Shown one piece after another: positions 45,497 to 54,713 of a DNA stretch of 64,000 bases. The position numbers and the translations under genes were made by a program. The stretch covers positions 186,001 through 250,000 of the forward strand of contig JBGSNZ010000021.1 in assembly GCA_041739345.1 (NCBI GenBank). The letters run 5' to 3'. Origin of the DNA: DIGJ01 sp041739345. GTDB taxonomy: Bacteria > Bacillota > Clostridia > Lachnospirales > Lachnospiraceae. Under the pieces are notes generated by a model. It was not told the DNA's origin. It saw only the letters and a list, made by a program, of their open reading frames with translations, and searched no databases. Position 1 is the stretch's first letter. Every line of letters starts with the position of its first letter.

Positions 45497-46463
45497 TATT
45501 CCAGCAGAACATCAAAAAAATGTGTTTGGACAATTTGACTCCTACACGAAAACAATAGAAAAAACATTAAAAGTTACTATCGTTTTAAGAAATGATCAAT
45601 TAAAAATTCTTGGTAATCCAAAGGATACTGAAACCGCTAAACGAGTATTTTCGCAGCTAATGGAACTTTCTAAGCGCGGGAATACCATTACCGAACAAAA
45701 TGTAAACTATTGTTTAGCCCTTTCTTTTGAAGAAAAAGAAAAAGCAATCGTAGATCTTGACTCTGATTTAATATGTCATACGATTCAAGGAAAGCCGATC
45801 AAGCCAAAGACGATTGGACAAAAAAAGTATGTTGACCAGATCCGTCAAAAAATGATAGTATTTGGTGTTGGACCTGCAGGAACGGGCAAGACATATCTAG
45901 CTATGGCTATGGCAATTAATGCATTTAAAAATGATGAGGTTGGTCGTATTATTTTAACAAGGCCTGCAATTGAAGCGGGTGAGAAACTTGGTTTTTTGCC
46001 AGGAGATTTACAAAGTAAAGTAGATCCTTATTTAAGGCCACTTTATGATGCGCTTTATCAGATTATGGGGCCGGAAAGCTATTTGAAAAATACCGAAAAA
46101 GGACTGATTGAAGTTGCACCTTTGGCTTACATGAGAGGTAGAACACTAGATAATGCTTTTATTATATTAGATGAGGCACAAAATACGACGCCAGCACAAA
46201 TGAAAATGTTTCTAACCAGAATCGGTTTTGGTTCCAAGGTAATTATTACTGGAGATTTAACACAGAAAGACTTGCCAACGGATGCAAAATCAGGACTTGA
46301 TCATGCCATTAAGGTTTTGTCCAAGGTAGATGATATTGGATTTTCTTATTTAACCAGTCAGGACGTTGTTAGACACCCATTGGTTCAAAAGATTGTGAAA
46401 GCTTACGAAAGTTTTGAAGCAAAACAAGTACGAGGAAATTTAAAAAAATACGATAAGAGGTAG
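45471..46463 (+). CDS. phoH: PhoH-family ATPase
   Basis: The 330-residue protein has an N-terminal KH-like region (residues 1-95) and a P-loop ATPase with Walker A GPAGTGKT at 134-141 and Walker B FIILDEAQNT. PhoH-like proteins are linked to RNA metabolism and lie next to ybeY in most Firmicutes, as nearly here. The frame is open 28 codons upstream, but CGGAG lies 6 bases before ATG 45471. It overlaps yqfD by 26 bases and precedes a PgpH-like gene by 4 bases. Confidence 0.93.
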   Translation: MSIVETTIDIPAEHQKNVFGQFDSYTKTIEKTLKVTIVLRNDQLKILGNPKDTETAKRVFSQLMELSKRGNTITEQNVNYCLALSFEEKEKAIVDLDSDLICHTIQGKPIKPKTIGQKKYVDQIRQKMIVFGVGPAGTGKTYLAMAMAINAFKNDEVGRIILTRPAIEAGEKLGFLPGDLQSKVDPYLRPLYDALYQIMGPESYLKNTEKGLIEVAPLAYMRGRTLDNAFIILDEAQNTTPAQMKMFLTRIGFGSKVIITGDLTQKDLPTDAKSGLDHAIKVLSKVDDIGFSYLTSQDVVRHPLVQKIVKAYESFEAKQVRGNLKKYDKR

Positions 46464-46467
46464 TCGT

Positions 46468-47742
46468 GTGAAAACGAAAACAAAAGAGTATACTCATCTA
46501 TTTTGGAGTGCTGTTGTGCTTACTTCACTGATAAGTGCGGTGATTATATCAAAGACTGCTTCCATAGATACGTATGAATTACTAAAGACGTATATTATTG
46601 TGATACTACTAATTGGTGCGTTTGAAGCAATATCTATAACAAGTCAGTTACAAATATTTAATGATAAAAGTATTGTAAAAGATTTATGCATTGGTTATAT
46701 TCTTTCTTCCGCATTTCTTTGCATTACGACAACGTTTCATGTTTACTTTATCTGGATACTTGGAAGTATCTATATTGCAAAGAAAGTACATCCATATGTT
46801 GGCATCTTTTTTCAGCTGATATTTACGTTTATTTATTGCAGTATGAATTCATATGGAATACAAGATTTTATTTATAACTTTATGATTGGCTGTATCCTTT
46901 GCATTTTGATTCGATTTGCAGATACCTTGATTGCACTTTTTTATGTGTTGCTTATCGTGGGTTCAATTCAAATCATTTTGAATTTTCTTATGAACAATTT
47001 CGTATTCCAACAGTCAATTTCTACGAATTCACTATATATGTTATTAAGTGGGTTTGTTCTAGTTATAGTTGGATACTTCATACGGCCAAATAAAGTAGTA
47101 AATGAGAAAGATATCTTTTCTGAGCTAGAATCAAAAGAAATACTAGTCAAAGCTTATGAAAAAAGTGAATCGTCGATCAATGCATCAGTGCAACCGAATG
47201 AAATAGAAGAAAAAACAGAAGATAAAATAGAAGAAAATTATGCAAGGTTTATAACAAGCGATGCGCCTCTAATGAAACGTTTGAATGATGAAAAGCCAAA
47301 TACTTACCGTCATTCACTTTTGATTGGTATTTTATCGGAAAAAGCGGCGAAAAAGATAGGTGCAAACGAAACACTGGCAAAGGCCGGTGGATTTTACCAT
47401 GAAATAGGTAAGCTAGAAAAAGGGGATTACATAGAGGAAGGGGTTCAATTAGCAATGTTGCAGGAACTTCCGACTCCACTTGTAAATATAATTAAGCAGC
47501 AGAATGGCAAAATAGAAAAGCCAGACTCAAAAGAATCAGCAATTGTTTTGCTTTCAGATAGTATTATTACTACCATCAAATATTTTGAAAAGCAACCAAA
47601 TGAGTTAAGACGTTCCAATGATAAAATTATTGATAATATATTCAAGGTGCGCTTAGAACAAGGTATACTCGAAAAGGTTCCCCTTACCTTAAACGAGTTT
47701 CATACATTAAAAGAGTTCTATCTTACGAATTTACCGAAATAA
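46468..47742 (+). CDS. Shortened PgpH-like HD-family membrane protein
   Basis: At this locus Firmicutes usually encode PgpH (YqfF), a c-di-AMP phosphodiesterase of about 700 residues with a large extracellular domain, seven membrane helices and a cytoplasmic HD domain. This 424-residue protein has the membrane helices (about residues 10-210) and an HD-like domain (230-420), but no extracellular domain. In the HD domain the first His is kept (TYRHSLLIG), the central HDIGK reads HEIGK, and the later HHGT and IIxxH ligands are absent, while a final Asp (LLSDSI) remains. It may be an inactive or altered regulator. The start is GTG. Confidence 0.83.
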   Translation: MKTKTKEYTHLFWSAVVLTSLISAVIISKTASIDTYELLKTYIIVILLIGAFEAISITSQLQIFNDKSIVKDLCIGYILSSAFLCITTTFHVYFIWILGSIYIAKKVHPYVGIFFQLIFTFIYCSMNSYGIQDFIYNFMIGCILCILIRFADTLIALFYVLLIVGSIQIILNFLMNNFVFQQSISTNSLYMLLSGFVLVIVGYFIRPNKVVNEKDIFSELESKEILVKAYEKSESSINASVQPNEIEEKTEDKIEENYARFITSDAPLMKRLNDEKPNTYRHSLLIGILSEKAAKKIGANETLAKAGGFYHEIGKLEKGDYIEEGVQLAMLQELPTPLVNIIKQQNGKIEKPDSKESAIVLLSDSIITTIKYFEKQPNELRRSNDKIIDNIFKVRLEQGILEKVPLTLNEFHTLKEFYLTNLPK

Positions 47743-47809
47743 GGTATGTGTGAAAATGCTTCACACACCTTGAATTTGAGAGCCGCAAAAGCGGCAGAGG
47801 GGAGCAATA
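47741..47809 (+). ncRNA. Two-hairpin leader of ybeY, possible short relative of the ilvA and ABC leaders
   Basis: AAGG(TA)TGTGTGAA pairs with TTCACACACCTT (47741-47771), then GCCGC-AAAA-GCGGC (47782-47795), then the purine-rich ribosome binding site. The first hairpin begins in the stop codon of the preceding gene. Order and placement recall P2-P3 of the leaders at 16.25 and 62.87 kb, with a longer linker. Confidence 0.4.
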
Positions 47810-48307
47810 ATGACTTTAACATTTGATTGTGAATTAGAATGTGAGCCAGCCATTCCTTATCAGGAAATTATTTCAAGTGTAGCAGAGGCCGTTCTTGATT
47901 ATGAAGAGTGTCCTTATGAATCCGAAATTAATGTAGTGATTACAAAAAATGAGGAGATTCAAAAAACAAATAAAGAATTCCGCGGGATTGACCGTGCAAC
48001 GGATGTTCTTTCTTTCCCTATGTTAGAATATGAAGTACCTGGTGAATTTGATTGGCTGGAAGACTATGAAGAATACTTTAATCCAGAAACAGGAGAACTG
48101 ATTTTGGGTGATATCATGATATCTATGGACAAAGTATGGGAGCAAGCAAAGGAATACGGACACTCTGTAGAGCGTGAACTTGCATTTCTTACTGCACACA
48201 GTATGCTTCATCTATGTGGTTATGATCATATGGAAGAGGATGAAAAAGACATCATGGAACAAAAACAAAGAGATATTATGGATATTTTAGGAATCAGCCG
48301 CGAATAA
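47810..48307 (+). CDS. ybeY: Endoribonuclease YbeY
   Basis: YbeY is a zinc-dependent RNase for 16S rRNA 3' maturation and ribosome quality control. The 165-residue protein carries the motif HSMLHLCGYDH with zinc ligands H130, H134 and H140, and the upstream FRGIDRATDVLSFP signature. A 25-residue acidic insertion (EVPGEFDWLEDYEEYFNPET) is seen before GDIMIS, as in several Clostridia. GAGGGG precedes the ATG. dgkA-cdd-era, which usually follow, are missing. Confidence 0.95.
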   Translation: MTLTFDCELECEPAIPYQEIISSVAEAVLDYEECPYESEINVVITKNEEIQKTNKEFRGIDRATDVLSFPMLEYEVPGEFDWLEDYEEYFNPETGELILGDIMISMDKVWEQAKEYGHSVERELAFLTAHSMLHLCGYDHMEEDEKDIMEQKQRDIMDILGISRE

Positions 48308-48345
48308 ATCAAAGAAACAGCGAAAAGAATATGGGAGACAAAGCA

Positions 48346-49437
48346 ATGAAAAGAAAATGGACCATAGTCTTAATGGTTGCCATGCTATTTGCCTTAACTG
48401 GTTGTGGTAAAAAGGAAGCACAGATAAGAGAAAATAACTTTGAAGCGGTAGAGGTAACGCCAACACCTTCTCCTTCGGCGACACCTACAATAACACCAGA
48501 AGAAAATCATGATGGACAAGCAATCAGCAAATTAACTGGTTTATGGGTGGATGAAAAGATTGCGAACCGAAGACCAATTGCACTTATGATTAATAACATT
48601 TCATTTGCCAATCCACAGACTGGAATCGGTGAAGCCTCCATTATGTACGAAGCAGTAGTTGAGGGCGGAATTACCCGCATGATGGCAATCTTTGAAGATG
48701 TAACGGGTGATAAGATCGGTTCTGTTCGAAGTGCGAGACATTATTTTGTTAGTTTTGCAGATGAGTATGATGCAATCTTTGCTCACTTTGGTCATACAAA
48801 GTATGCCACCAGTAAAATAAAAGAACTAGGTGTTGATAACTTAAGTGGATTGTCTGGTATTGGTTCTACGGTTTATTATCGTGACAATTCGATAAAACCA
48901 CCACATAATGCATTTGCGAGTGCAAAGGGATTATGGAAAGGCGTAGAAAAGCTGGGGTATCGAACCACGCTTCGGGAAGATTTAAACAACCATTTTACAT
49001 TCTATGAAGAGGATACAAATCTTTCAGATGGTGAGAATGCTTCAAAAAAAGTTACGTTGGGATTTTCAGGATATACCTCGCCTTATTTTACGTATGATGC
49101 AAAGGACAAGCTATATTATCGATTTCAATTTGATGGTCCTCATATTGATAAGGGAACCGGAAAACAGCTTGCCTTTAAAAATTTGATTATTCAGTATGTG
49201 TCCTATTGGACGATTGATCAAAAAAATGGATACCAATCCATGGATATAGAGAATTCAAATGGTGAAGGTCTATATATCACAAATGGAAAAGCGGTTGCGA
49301 TTACATGGGATAAGAAGGAATCTTCGAAAGAGATGCATTATTATGATAAAGATGGAAAACTATTAACGATAAATCCGGGTAAGACGTATATTGCGCTTTA
49401 TCCACAGAATCATAAAAAACAACTTGTGATTAATTAA
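48346..49437 (+). CDS. DUF3048 (YerB-like) lipoprotein
   Basis: The 363-residue product begins with a lipoprotein signal ending in ALTGC and a Thr/Pro/Ser linker (TPTPSPSATPT). The remainder matches the DUF3048/YerB family as I know it: RRPIALMINNISFANPQTGIGEASIMYEAVVEGGITRMMAIFED, GSVRSARHYFV and the C-terminal AITWDKKESSKEMHYYDKDGKLL. Function is unknown; in Bacillus YerB is a putative lipoprotein near pcrA-ligA. ATG 48331 is in frame; 48346 is preferred because GGGAG lies 9 bases before it. Confidence 0.87.
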   Translation: MKRKWTIVLMVAMLFALTGCGKKEAQIRENNFEAVEVTPTPSPSATPTITPEENHDGQAISKLTGLWVDEKIANRRPIALMINNISFANPQTGIGEASIMYEAVVEGGITRMMAIFEDVTGDKIGSVRSARHYFVSFADEYDAIFAHFGHTKYATSKIKELGVDNLSGLSGIGSTVYYRDNSIKPPHNAFASAKGLWKGVEKLGYRTTLREDLNNHFTFYEEDTNLSDGENASKKVTLGFSGYTSPYFTYDAKDKLYYRFQFDGPHIDKGTGKQLAFKNLIIQYVSYWTIDQKNGYQSMDIENSNGEGLYITNGKAVAITWDKKESSKEMHYYDKDGKLLTINPGKTYIALYPQNHKKQLVIN

Positions 49438-49851
49438 AACAAATTGCATTTGACGATGGTGAATGATAGGGATGTATAAGTGCAATGGTTTTGTACAATA
49501 TGCAATGCAAATCGCAAATAGCATACGTTTAACCTCAGAACGATTGTCAATTTTAATAAGCTATAAACAACGAGAATCAAGTGATTAGACACTTGATTCT
49601 CGTTATATCTTATTAAAATAATCGTTCAAATTCGGTTTTAACGTATGCTACTTGCGATTTGCATTTCATATTGGGATAACAGTGTTGAATAAATAGCAGT
49701 CCCTATGATTATAAGAATCCGTAAGAACTTAGGTCTCAATTGCTTAGGTAACTTTATTTGGTTTATGACAAATTGAGAAAACTATCTTGTTCTATAAGAA
49801 TGTGTCTTTTTTTTCAACTAAGCCTCTTGTTTATAATATGGTCTTATAATA
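49438..49851. other. 414-bp intergenic gap between convergent genes
   Basis: No gene is seen. The centre (49496-49673) is a long palindrome described separately. The remaining right part (49674-49851) is AT-rich with no convincing terminator for either neighbour. Confidence 0.6.
49496..49673. repeat. 178-bp near-perfect palindromic element
   Basis: The arms run inwards from CAATATG (49496) and CATATTG (49673). Outer 26 bases (from 49504) match the complement of the right arm at 25 of 26 positions, then AACGATT, ATTTTAATAAG and CGAGAATCAAGTG pair, down to the six-base loop ATTAGA at 49584-49589. No T-run follows. It could be a MITE, a protein-binding palindrome or a bidirectional terminator for the two convergent genes. 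Confidence 0.85.
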
Positions 49852-50484
49852 CTAGCTCGAATAGTTTTCTAGAATTCCGTAAAGTTCTTCTTTGTCTAGT
49901 ACGAAAATGCCTTCCAATAATTTAGTTTGTTCTGTATTGGAGAGATTTCTTGCGTCGATACCGGTGTATTCAAAGACTGTTTTTTTGTCGCAGTAGAAAA
50001 CTACGACTTCATAGTTTACGGCGGTGACATAATATTCATATGGCATACTTGCTGAGTCGTAGTTTTTAATTAAGACAATGGTATCTTTGGAAAAGGACTG
50101 CAAATCATAAGAGATCAATCCAGCTCTGACTTCATCAAGAGGAAGGTTTTTCATATACTCGGATAATGAATCGAGTAATTCCTGGCGGTTCAGACCAATC
50201 CAATCGGAGGAAACTGACTTGGTTTCTTCTTTATAGGAATTATTTTGTAAATCATAAGTAATCAATTTGAATTCTGTTTTATTGGTAATAAGCGCTTCCT
50301 TAATGGTATCAGCTTCAACAACGGAATCGGGTACTTCCTTTTCTACAACTTCGCTAGGGATTGATTCGTTTGTTTTGTCTTGTTGATAATGCTCCAATGT
50401 TTTCTTATAACTCACATAATAGGCAGTAGAGAGCGTTACCGCTGCTATAAACATTACACCTATATATAAAAAAGTTCGTTTCAT
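49852..50484 (-). CDS. Membrane-anchored protein with BofC C-terminal-like domain
   Basis: The 210-residue product has one N-terminal membrane segment (about residues 5-25), a charged linker, and a C-terminal region (about 130-210) whose pattern VVVFYCDKKTVFEYTGIDARNLS, then LLEGIFVLDKEELYGILENYSS resembles the C-terminal domain of BofC, the intermembrane inhibitor of sigma-K signalling in Bacillus. The N-terminal BofC domain is not evident. Start ATG at 50484 is preceded by GAGGTAAAAAG-type purines. It is transcribed against both neighbours. The BofC link is by pattern memory only. Confidence 0.65.
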   Translation of the reverse strand: MKRTFLYIGVMFIAAVTLSTAYYVSYKKTLEHYQQDKTNESIPSEVVEKEVPDSVVEADTIKEALITNKTEFKLITYDLQNNSYKEETKSVSSDWIGLNRQELLDSLSEYMKNLPLDEVRAGLISYDLQSFSKDTIVLIKNYDSASMPYEYYVTAVNYEVVVFYCDKKTVFEYTGIDARNLSNTEQTKLLEGIFVLDKEELYGILENYSS

Positions 50485-50572
50485 TCTTTTTACCTCATTT
50501 CGTAGCCTTTATTCTAGATACTTACTCTTAATTATTTCCAATCTTACTAAATATATACATTTATGTTTGGCA

Positions 50573-50601
50573 TTGCGTAATTTAGGGAAAACAAGTATAA
50601 T
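50573..50601 (+). promoter_or_regulatory. Predicted sigma-A promoter of the second flavoprotein gene
   Basis: TTGCGT and TATAAT are separated by 17 bases, 30 bases before the TTG start. Confidence 0.6.
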
Positions 50602-50631
50602 AGCCTAAGTAATGGAAAAGGAGGGCTTATT

Positions 50632-51852
50632 TTGAGAGATATAATCATCGTTGGCGGTGGTGCATCTGGACTGATTGCAGCAGTTATACTTGCACGTCAT
50701 GATAAAGAAGTGACCCTTCTGGAACATAATGATAAAATAGGACGAAAAATTTTGGCAACTGGAAATGGAAAATGTAATTTTACCAATCAGTTGCAAGAAG
50801 AATCCTGCTATCGAGGAGAAAATCCGAACTTTGCATGGAATCTGATTCAAAAAAACGGACCCGAAACGTTTCTCTCTTTTTTTGATAGTATTGGGATTGT
50901 TCCTAAAAATAAAAATGGTTATTACTATCCGTATTCCGAGCAAGCTTCTACAATTGTAGAAGCCCTTCAACTTGAGCTTTCCTATCGAAAAGTAAAAGTA
51001 AAATGTCAGGAACATGTGACTGATATTTCACCTATCGACGGAGGCTATTCGGTATCAACCAAGGCATATACTTACCAGGCAAAAAAAGTAATATTAGCTT
51101 GTGGTGGAAAAGCAACGCCTGTACTTGGGGCTGATGGCAGTGGCTATGAACTAGCTATTAAACTTGGACATACGATTACTCCTTTATTTCCGGCTTTGGT
51201 TGGATTAAAGGTAGAAAATAAAAACAAACAAAAATTAGCCGGAATTCGTGCAAAGGCAAAGATAACGCTAATGATTTCCAATAAGGAAGTCACGTCAGAA
51301 TTTGGTGAAATACAGTTTACCGCATATGGTATATCAGGAATACCTGTATTTCAAATTAGCCATTATGCAGCCAATGCGTTGTTAGTAGGCGAAAAAGTGG
51401 AAGCCATTCTATCATTGTTACCAGATATCACAAAGGATGAGCTTTTGGTCTATTTTGAAAATCAGGGAACGATAAATGCATATAAAACCATTCTACAAAC
51501 CCTACAAAACTTAATGGATGTTAGATTAGCAGAAACGATATTGGAGTATGCCAATCTGAATGCAAAAAAAAGAATGGGTGAAATAAAGAAAGAGGAACTT
51601 GGAAATTTGACGAACTGCATCAAAGCTTTTCGTCAGCGTATCATTGGAACCAATGGATACGAGCAGGCGCAGGTTACTGGTGGTGGTGTAAATACCAATG
51701 AGATAAACCAAGAAACACTGGAATCCAACTATCATAAAGGCATCTATATGACAGGCGAATTGATGGATGTAGATGGAACCTGTGGCGGATATAACTTGCA
51801 ATGGGCATTTACAAGCGGCTATATTGCATCAATGAATGCATTAAAAGAATAA
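50632..51852 (+). CDS. HI0933-family FAD-dependent oxidoreductase (second copy)
   Basis: The 406-residue protein has the FAD site VGGGASGLIAAV, the family motif RKILATGNGKCNFTN, and the C-terminal IYMTGELMDVDGTCGGYNLQWAF. It is a paralogue of the protein at 4859-6085, with the same layout but strongly diverged sequence. Its start is TTG behind the strong site AAGGAGGG. A 156-base, very A-rich gap separates it from another flavoprotein of the COG2509 type. Substrate unknown. Confidence 0.87.
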   Translation: MRDIIIVGGGASGLIAAVILARHDKEVTLLEHNDKIGRKILATGNGKCNFTNQLQEESCYRGENPNFAWNLIQKNGPETFLSFFDSIGIVPKNKNGYYYPYSEQASTIVEALQLELSYRKVKVKCQEHVTDISPIDGGYSVSTKAYTYQAKKVILACGGKATPVLGADGSGYELAIKLGHTITPLFPALVGLKVENKNKQKLAGIRAKAKITLMISNKEVTSEFGEIQFTAYGISGIPVFQISHYAANALLVGEKVEAILSLLPDITKDELLVYFENQGTINAYKTILQTLQNLMDVRLAETILEYANLNAKKRMGEIKKEELGNLTNCIKAFRQRIIGTNGYEQAQVTGGGVNTNEINQETLESNYHKGIYMTGELMDVDGTCGGYNLQWAFTSGYIASMNALKE

Positions 51853-52008
51853 TAAGTAAAAATATATCCCATGGTTCAAAATAAAAAGTGAGTCAATAGA
51901 ATAGAAAAATATCAACAAAAAGTAATTAATAGTAAAAATAGTAGAAGAAAACAGAAGTAAAACTAGCAAAAATAAAATAATAGAACAAAGAAAGAGACGT
52001 AAAATAAA

Positions 52009-53616
52009 ATGATAAGAATATCAAATATAAAGATACCGGTTGATAAATTAAAGTCACAATCGGAAGAAGATCAATTGAACGCAATCGAGAAATACATCAC
52101 GGCAAAATATCGAATAAGAGAAGGTGAACTTTCTTCCATCAAAATTGTAAAACGTTCCCTTGATGCAAGAAAGAAACAAGAAATTAATTACATCTATAGC
52201 GCAGATGTGCAGGTAAAAGAAGAAAAATATTATTTATCAAAACCAAATGTCATGGAAAAACCGAAGACAAAATATGTACCGCCTGTTCTTGGTAGCAAGG
52301 AACTAAACAATCGTCCGATTATTGTTGGAATGGGACCTGCAGGACTGTTTAGTGCTCTGGAATTAGCACAAGCTGGATATTGCCCATTGATCATCGAACG
52401 AGGCGAAGATGTTGATCACAGAGTAAAGAGCGTGGAGGCATTTTGGCAGGGAGAGAAACTAAACGTAGAATCCAATGTACAGTTTGGTGAAGGAGGCGCA
52501 GGCACCTTTTCCGATGGAAAACTCAATACGTTAGTAAAGGACCCCTTTGGTAGACACCAAAAGGTATTAAATACCTTTGTTCAATATGGTGCTCCAAAAG
52601 AGATTGCATATAGTAATAAGCCACACATTGGTACAGACCGATTGCGTCAGGTCGTAAAGGATATAAGGGAAGAAATTATCCGACTTGGGGGAGAAGTAAG
52701 ATTTCAGACCAAAGTAACGGATTTGCAAATAGAAAATAATCAGATTAAAGCGATCGTCGTAAATGAAACCGAAGTGATTCCGTGTGATGCATTGGTATTA
52801 GCGATAGGCCATAGTGCAAGGGATACTTTTGAAATGATTCAGCAACATAAATTCGAAATGCAACCGAAATCCTTTGCAATTGGTGTTCGAATGGAACACC
52901 CGCAGGCGATGATAGGGAACGCACAGTATGGTCCGATGTATGAAAAACTACCAGCGGCAGATTACAAAGTAACACATCAATGTACTAATGGTAGAGGCGT
53001 TTATTCTTTTTGTATGTGTCCGGGCGGATTTGTCGTAGATGCATCTTCGGAAAACGATCGCATAGCAGTCAATGGCATGAGTAATTATGACCGTAAGGAA
53101 AAAAATGCAAACAGTGCCATAATTGTAACTGTTACACCAGAGGATTTTGAGGGATGCGACTGCATGGCAGGGGTATCCTTTCAACGAAAGTGGGAGACTT
53201 TGGCATATCAGGAGGGAAAGGGCTGCGTTCCAGTACAGCGTTTTGCTGATTTTAGGGATAACAAAGAGACCACATCACTTGGAACCATTCAACCAAATAT
53301 CAAAGGAAACTTTACACTTTCCAATCTTCGTAATTGCTTGCCTGACTACGTGTCTGAGAGCCTCATAGAAGGAATTGAAGCCTTTCAGGGAAAGATTCAT
53401 GGCTTTGCCAATGAAGATGCGATTCTAAGTGGTGTTGAAACCAGAACCTCATCTCCAATACGAATCGTGCGTGATGAAAACAGCTTGGAAAGCAATCAAA
53501 AAGGTATCTATCCTTGTGGTGAAGGTGCTGGATATGCCGGCGGAATCGTATCCGCAGCGATGGACGGAATCAAAGTTTTTGAAAAAATTGCAACAATCTA
53601 TGCACCAATGAAGTAA
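52009..53616 (+). CDS. COG2509-type FAD-dependent protein
   Basis: The 535-residue protein has an N-terminal 90-residue domain typical of this family (residues 1-95, KYRIREGELSSIKIVKRSLDARKK), an FAD-binding Rossmann motif VGMGPAGLFSALELA, FGEGGAGTFSDGKLNT, and a C-terminal GEGAGYAGGIVSAAMDG. It belongs to the 'uncharacterised FAD-dependent dehydrogenases', distantly like geranylgeranyl reductases. No substrate is known to me. proB starts 18 bases later. Confidence 0.87.
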   Translation: MIRISNIKIPVDKLKSQSEEDQLNAIEKYITAKYRIREGELSSIKIVKRSLDARKKQEINYIYSADVQVKEEKYYLSKPNVMEKPKTKYVPPVLGSKELNNRPIIVGMGPAGLFSALELAQAGYCPLIIERGEDVDHRVKSVEAFWQGEKLNVESNVQFGEGGAGTFSDGKLNTLVKDPFGRHQKVLNTFVQYGAPKEIAYSNKPHIGTDRLRQVVKDIREEIIRLGGEVRFQTKVTDLQIENNQIKAIVVNETEVIPCDALVLAIGHSARDTFEMIQQHKFEMQPKSFAIGVRMEHPQAMIGNAQYGPMYEKLPAADYKVTHQCTNGRGVYSFCMCPGGFVVDASSENDRIAVNGMSNYDRKEKNANSAIIVTVTPEDFEGCDCMAGVSFQRKWETLAYQEGKGCVPVQRFADFRDNKETTSLGTIQPNIKGNFTLSNLRNCLPDYVSESLIEGIEAFQGKIHGFANEDAILSGVETRTSSPIRIVRDENSLESNQKGIYPCGEGAGYAGGIVSAAMDGIKVFEKIATIYAPMK

Positions 53617-53634
53617 TAGATGGAGGAAACTTGC

Positions 53635-54486
53635 ATGAATTATCGTGAATTACTAAAAGATAAAAAACGAATTGTAGTAAAAATAGGAACCAGTACATTG
53701 ACGCATGAAGAAACAGGTGCCCTTAATTTGTTGAAAATGGAACAATTAGTTCGGATACTTACAGATTTAAGGAACCAAGGAAAAGAAATTGTTTTGGTAT
53801 CATCAGGAGCAATCGGGGTCGGAAGAACGACCATGGGGTTACTTGAGAAACCAAAGGAATTGTCGTTAAGACAGGCATGTGCGTCCATTGGACAAGCAAA
53901 GCTTATGATGGTTTATGAAAAATTGTTTGCAGAATACAATCAGATTACCTCTCAGATACTGATTACAAAATATACTATGATAAATGATCGAAGCAGAAAA
54001 AATGCCCAGAATACATTTCGTGAATTACTTAAAATGAATGTAATTCCGGTAGTGAATGAAAATGATACCGTGTCCACAGATGAAATTGAATTCGGTGATA
54101 ATGATACCTTATCTGCCATTGTAGCAGCTTTGATTGGCGCGGATCTATTAATCTTAATGTCAGATATTGATGGCCTATATACGGATGATCCACGCTCCAA
54201 TCCAGAAGCAAAATTTATAGATACCGTAGAAACGATCACGCAAGAATTGGAAGATATGGGAAAGGGTGCGGCAACCGATTTTGGAACCGGCGGAATGGCA
54301 ACGAAGCTTTCTGCTGCTAAAATAGCAAATGATGCCGGTGCCGATATGGTAATCGCAAATGGCGCGGATATTTATAATATATCGCATATTGTGAGTGGAG
54401 ATAGTATTGGTACACTATTTAAAGCACATAAGGATCCTAATTTTAAACTACTTGACTACATCGGAGTCGAAGACAGAAAGGAATAA
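53635..54486 (+). CDS. proB: Glutamate 5-kinase
   Basis: ProB phosphorylates glutamate in the first step of proline synthesis. The 283-residue protein is an amino-acid kinase (KRIVVKIGTSTLTHEE, VSSGAIGVG, VVNENDTVSTDEIEFGDNDTLSA, TDFGTGGMATKLSAA) without the C-terminal PUA domain of the longer form. The frame opens at 53620, but GGAGG lies 9 bases before ATG 53635. proA, which normally follows, is not in this window; DUF896 and 5-FCL genes follow instead. Confidence 0.94.
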   Translation: MNYRELLKDKKRIVVKIGTSTLTHEETGALNLLKMEQLVRILTDLRNQGKEIVLVSSGAIGVGRTTMGLLEKPKELSLRQACASIGQAKLMMVYEKLFAEYNQITSQILITKYTMINDRSRKNAQNTFRELLKMNVIPVVNENDTVSTDEIEFGDNDTLSAIVAALIGADLLILMSDIDGLYTDDPRSNPEAKFIDTVETITQELEDMGKGAATDFGTGGMATKLSAAKIANDAGADMVIANGADIYNISHIVSGDSIGTLFKAHKDPNFKLLDYIGVEDRKE

Positions 54487-54493
54487 TTACAAA

Positions 54494-54712
54494 ATGGAAG
54501 AACGTGTTATAGAGCGAATCAATGAATTGTATCATAAAGCACAAAAAGAAGGACTTACAGAAGAAGAGAAAATAGAACAAGCAAATCTTCGTTCGGATTA
54601 TATTCAGTCGGTAAGAGCAAATTTACGTGGACAGCTTAATAATATATCAATTCTCAATACCGATGGTACAGTCACCGATTTATCTGAAAAGGACAAAACG
54701 AAAAACAAGTAA
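54494..54712 (+). CDS. DUF896 (YnzC family) small protein
   Basis: The 72-residue protein matches the YnzC/DUF896 family: RVIERINELYHKAQKEGLTEEEKIEQ, then LRSDYIQSVRANLRGQLNNI. The family is a helical hairpin of unknown function (YnzC of the Bacillus SOS-linked yneA operon). The longer frame overlaps proB; AGGAATAA and ATG 54494 give the family length. The 5-FCL gene starts 1 base after its stop. Confidence 0.9.
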   Translation: MEERVIERINELYHKAQKEGLTEEEKIEQANLRSDYIQSVRANLRGQLNNISILNTDGTVTDLSEKDKTKNK

Positions 54713-54713
54713 A

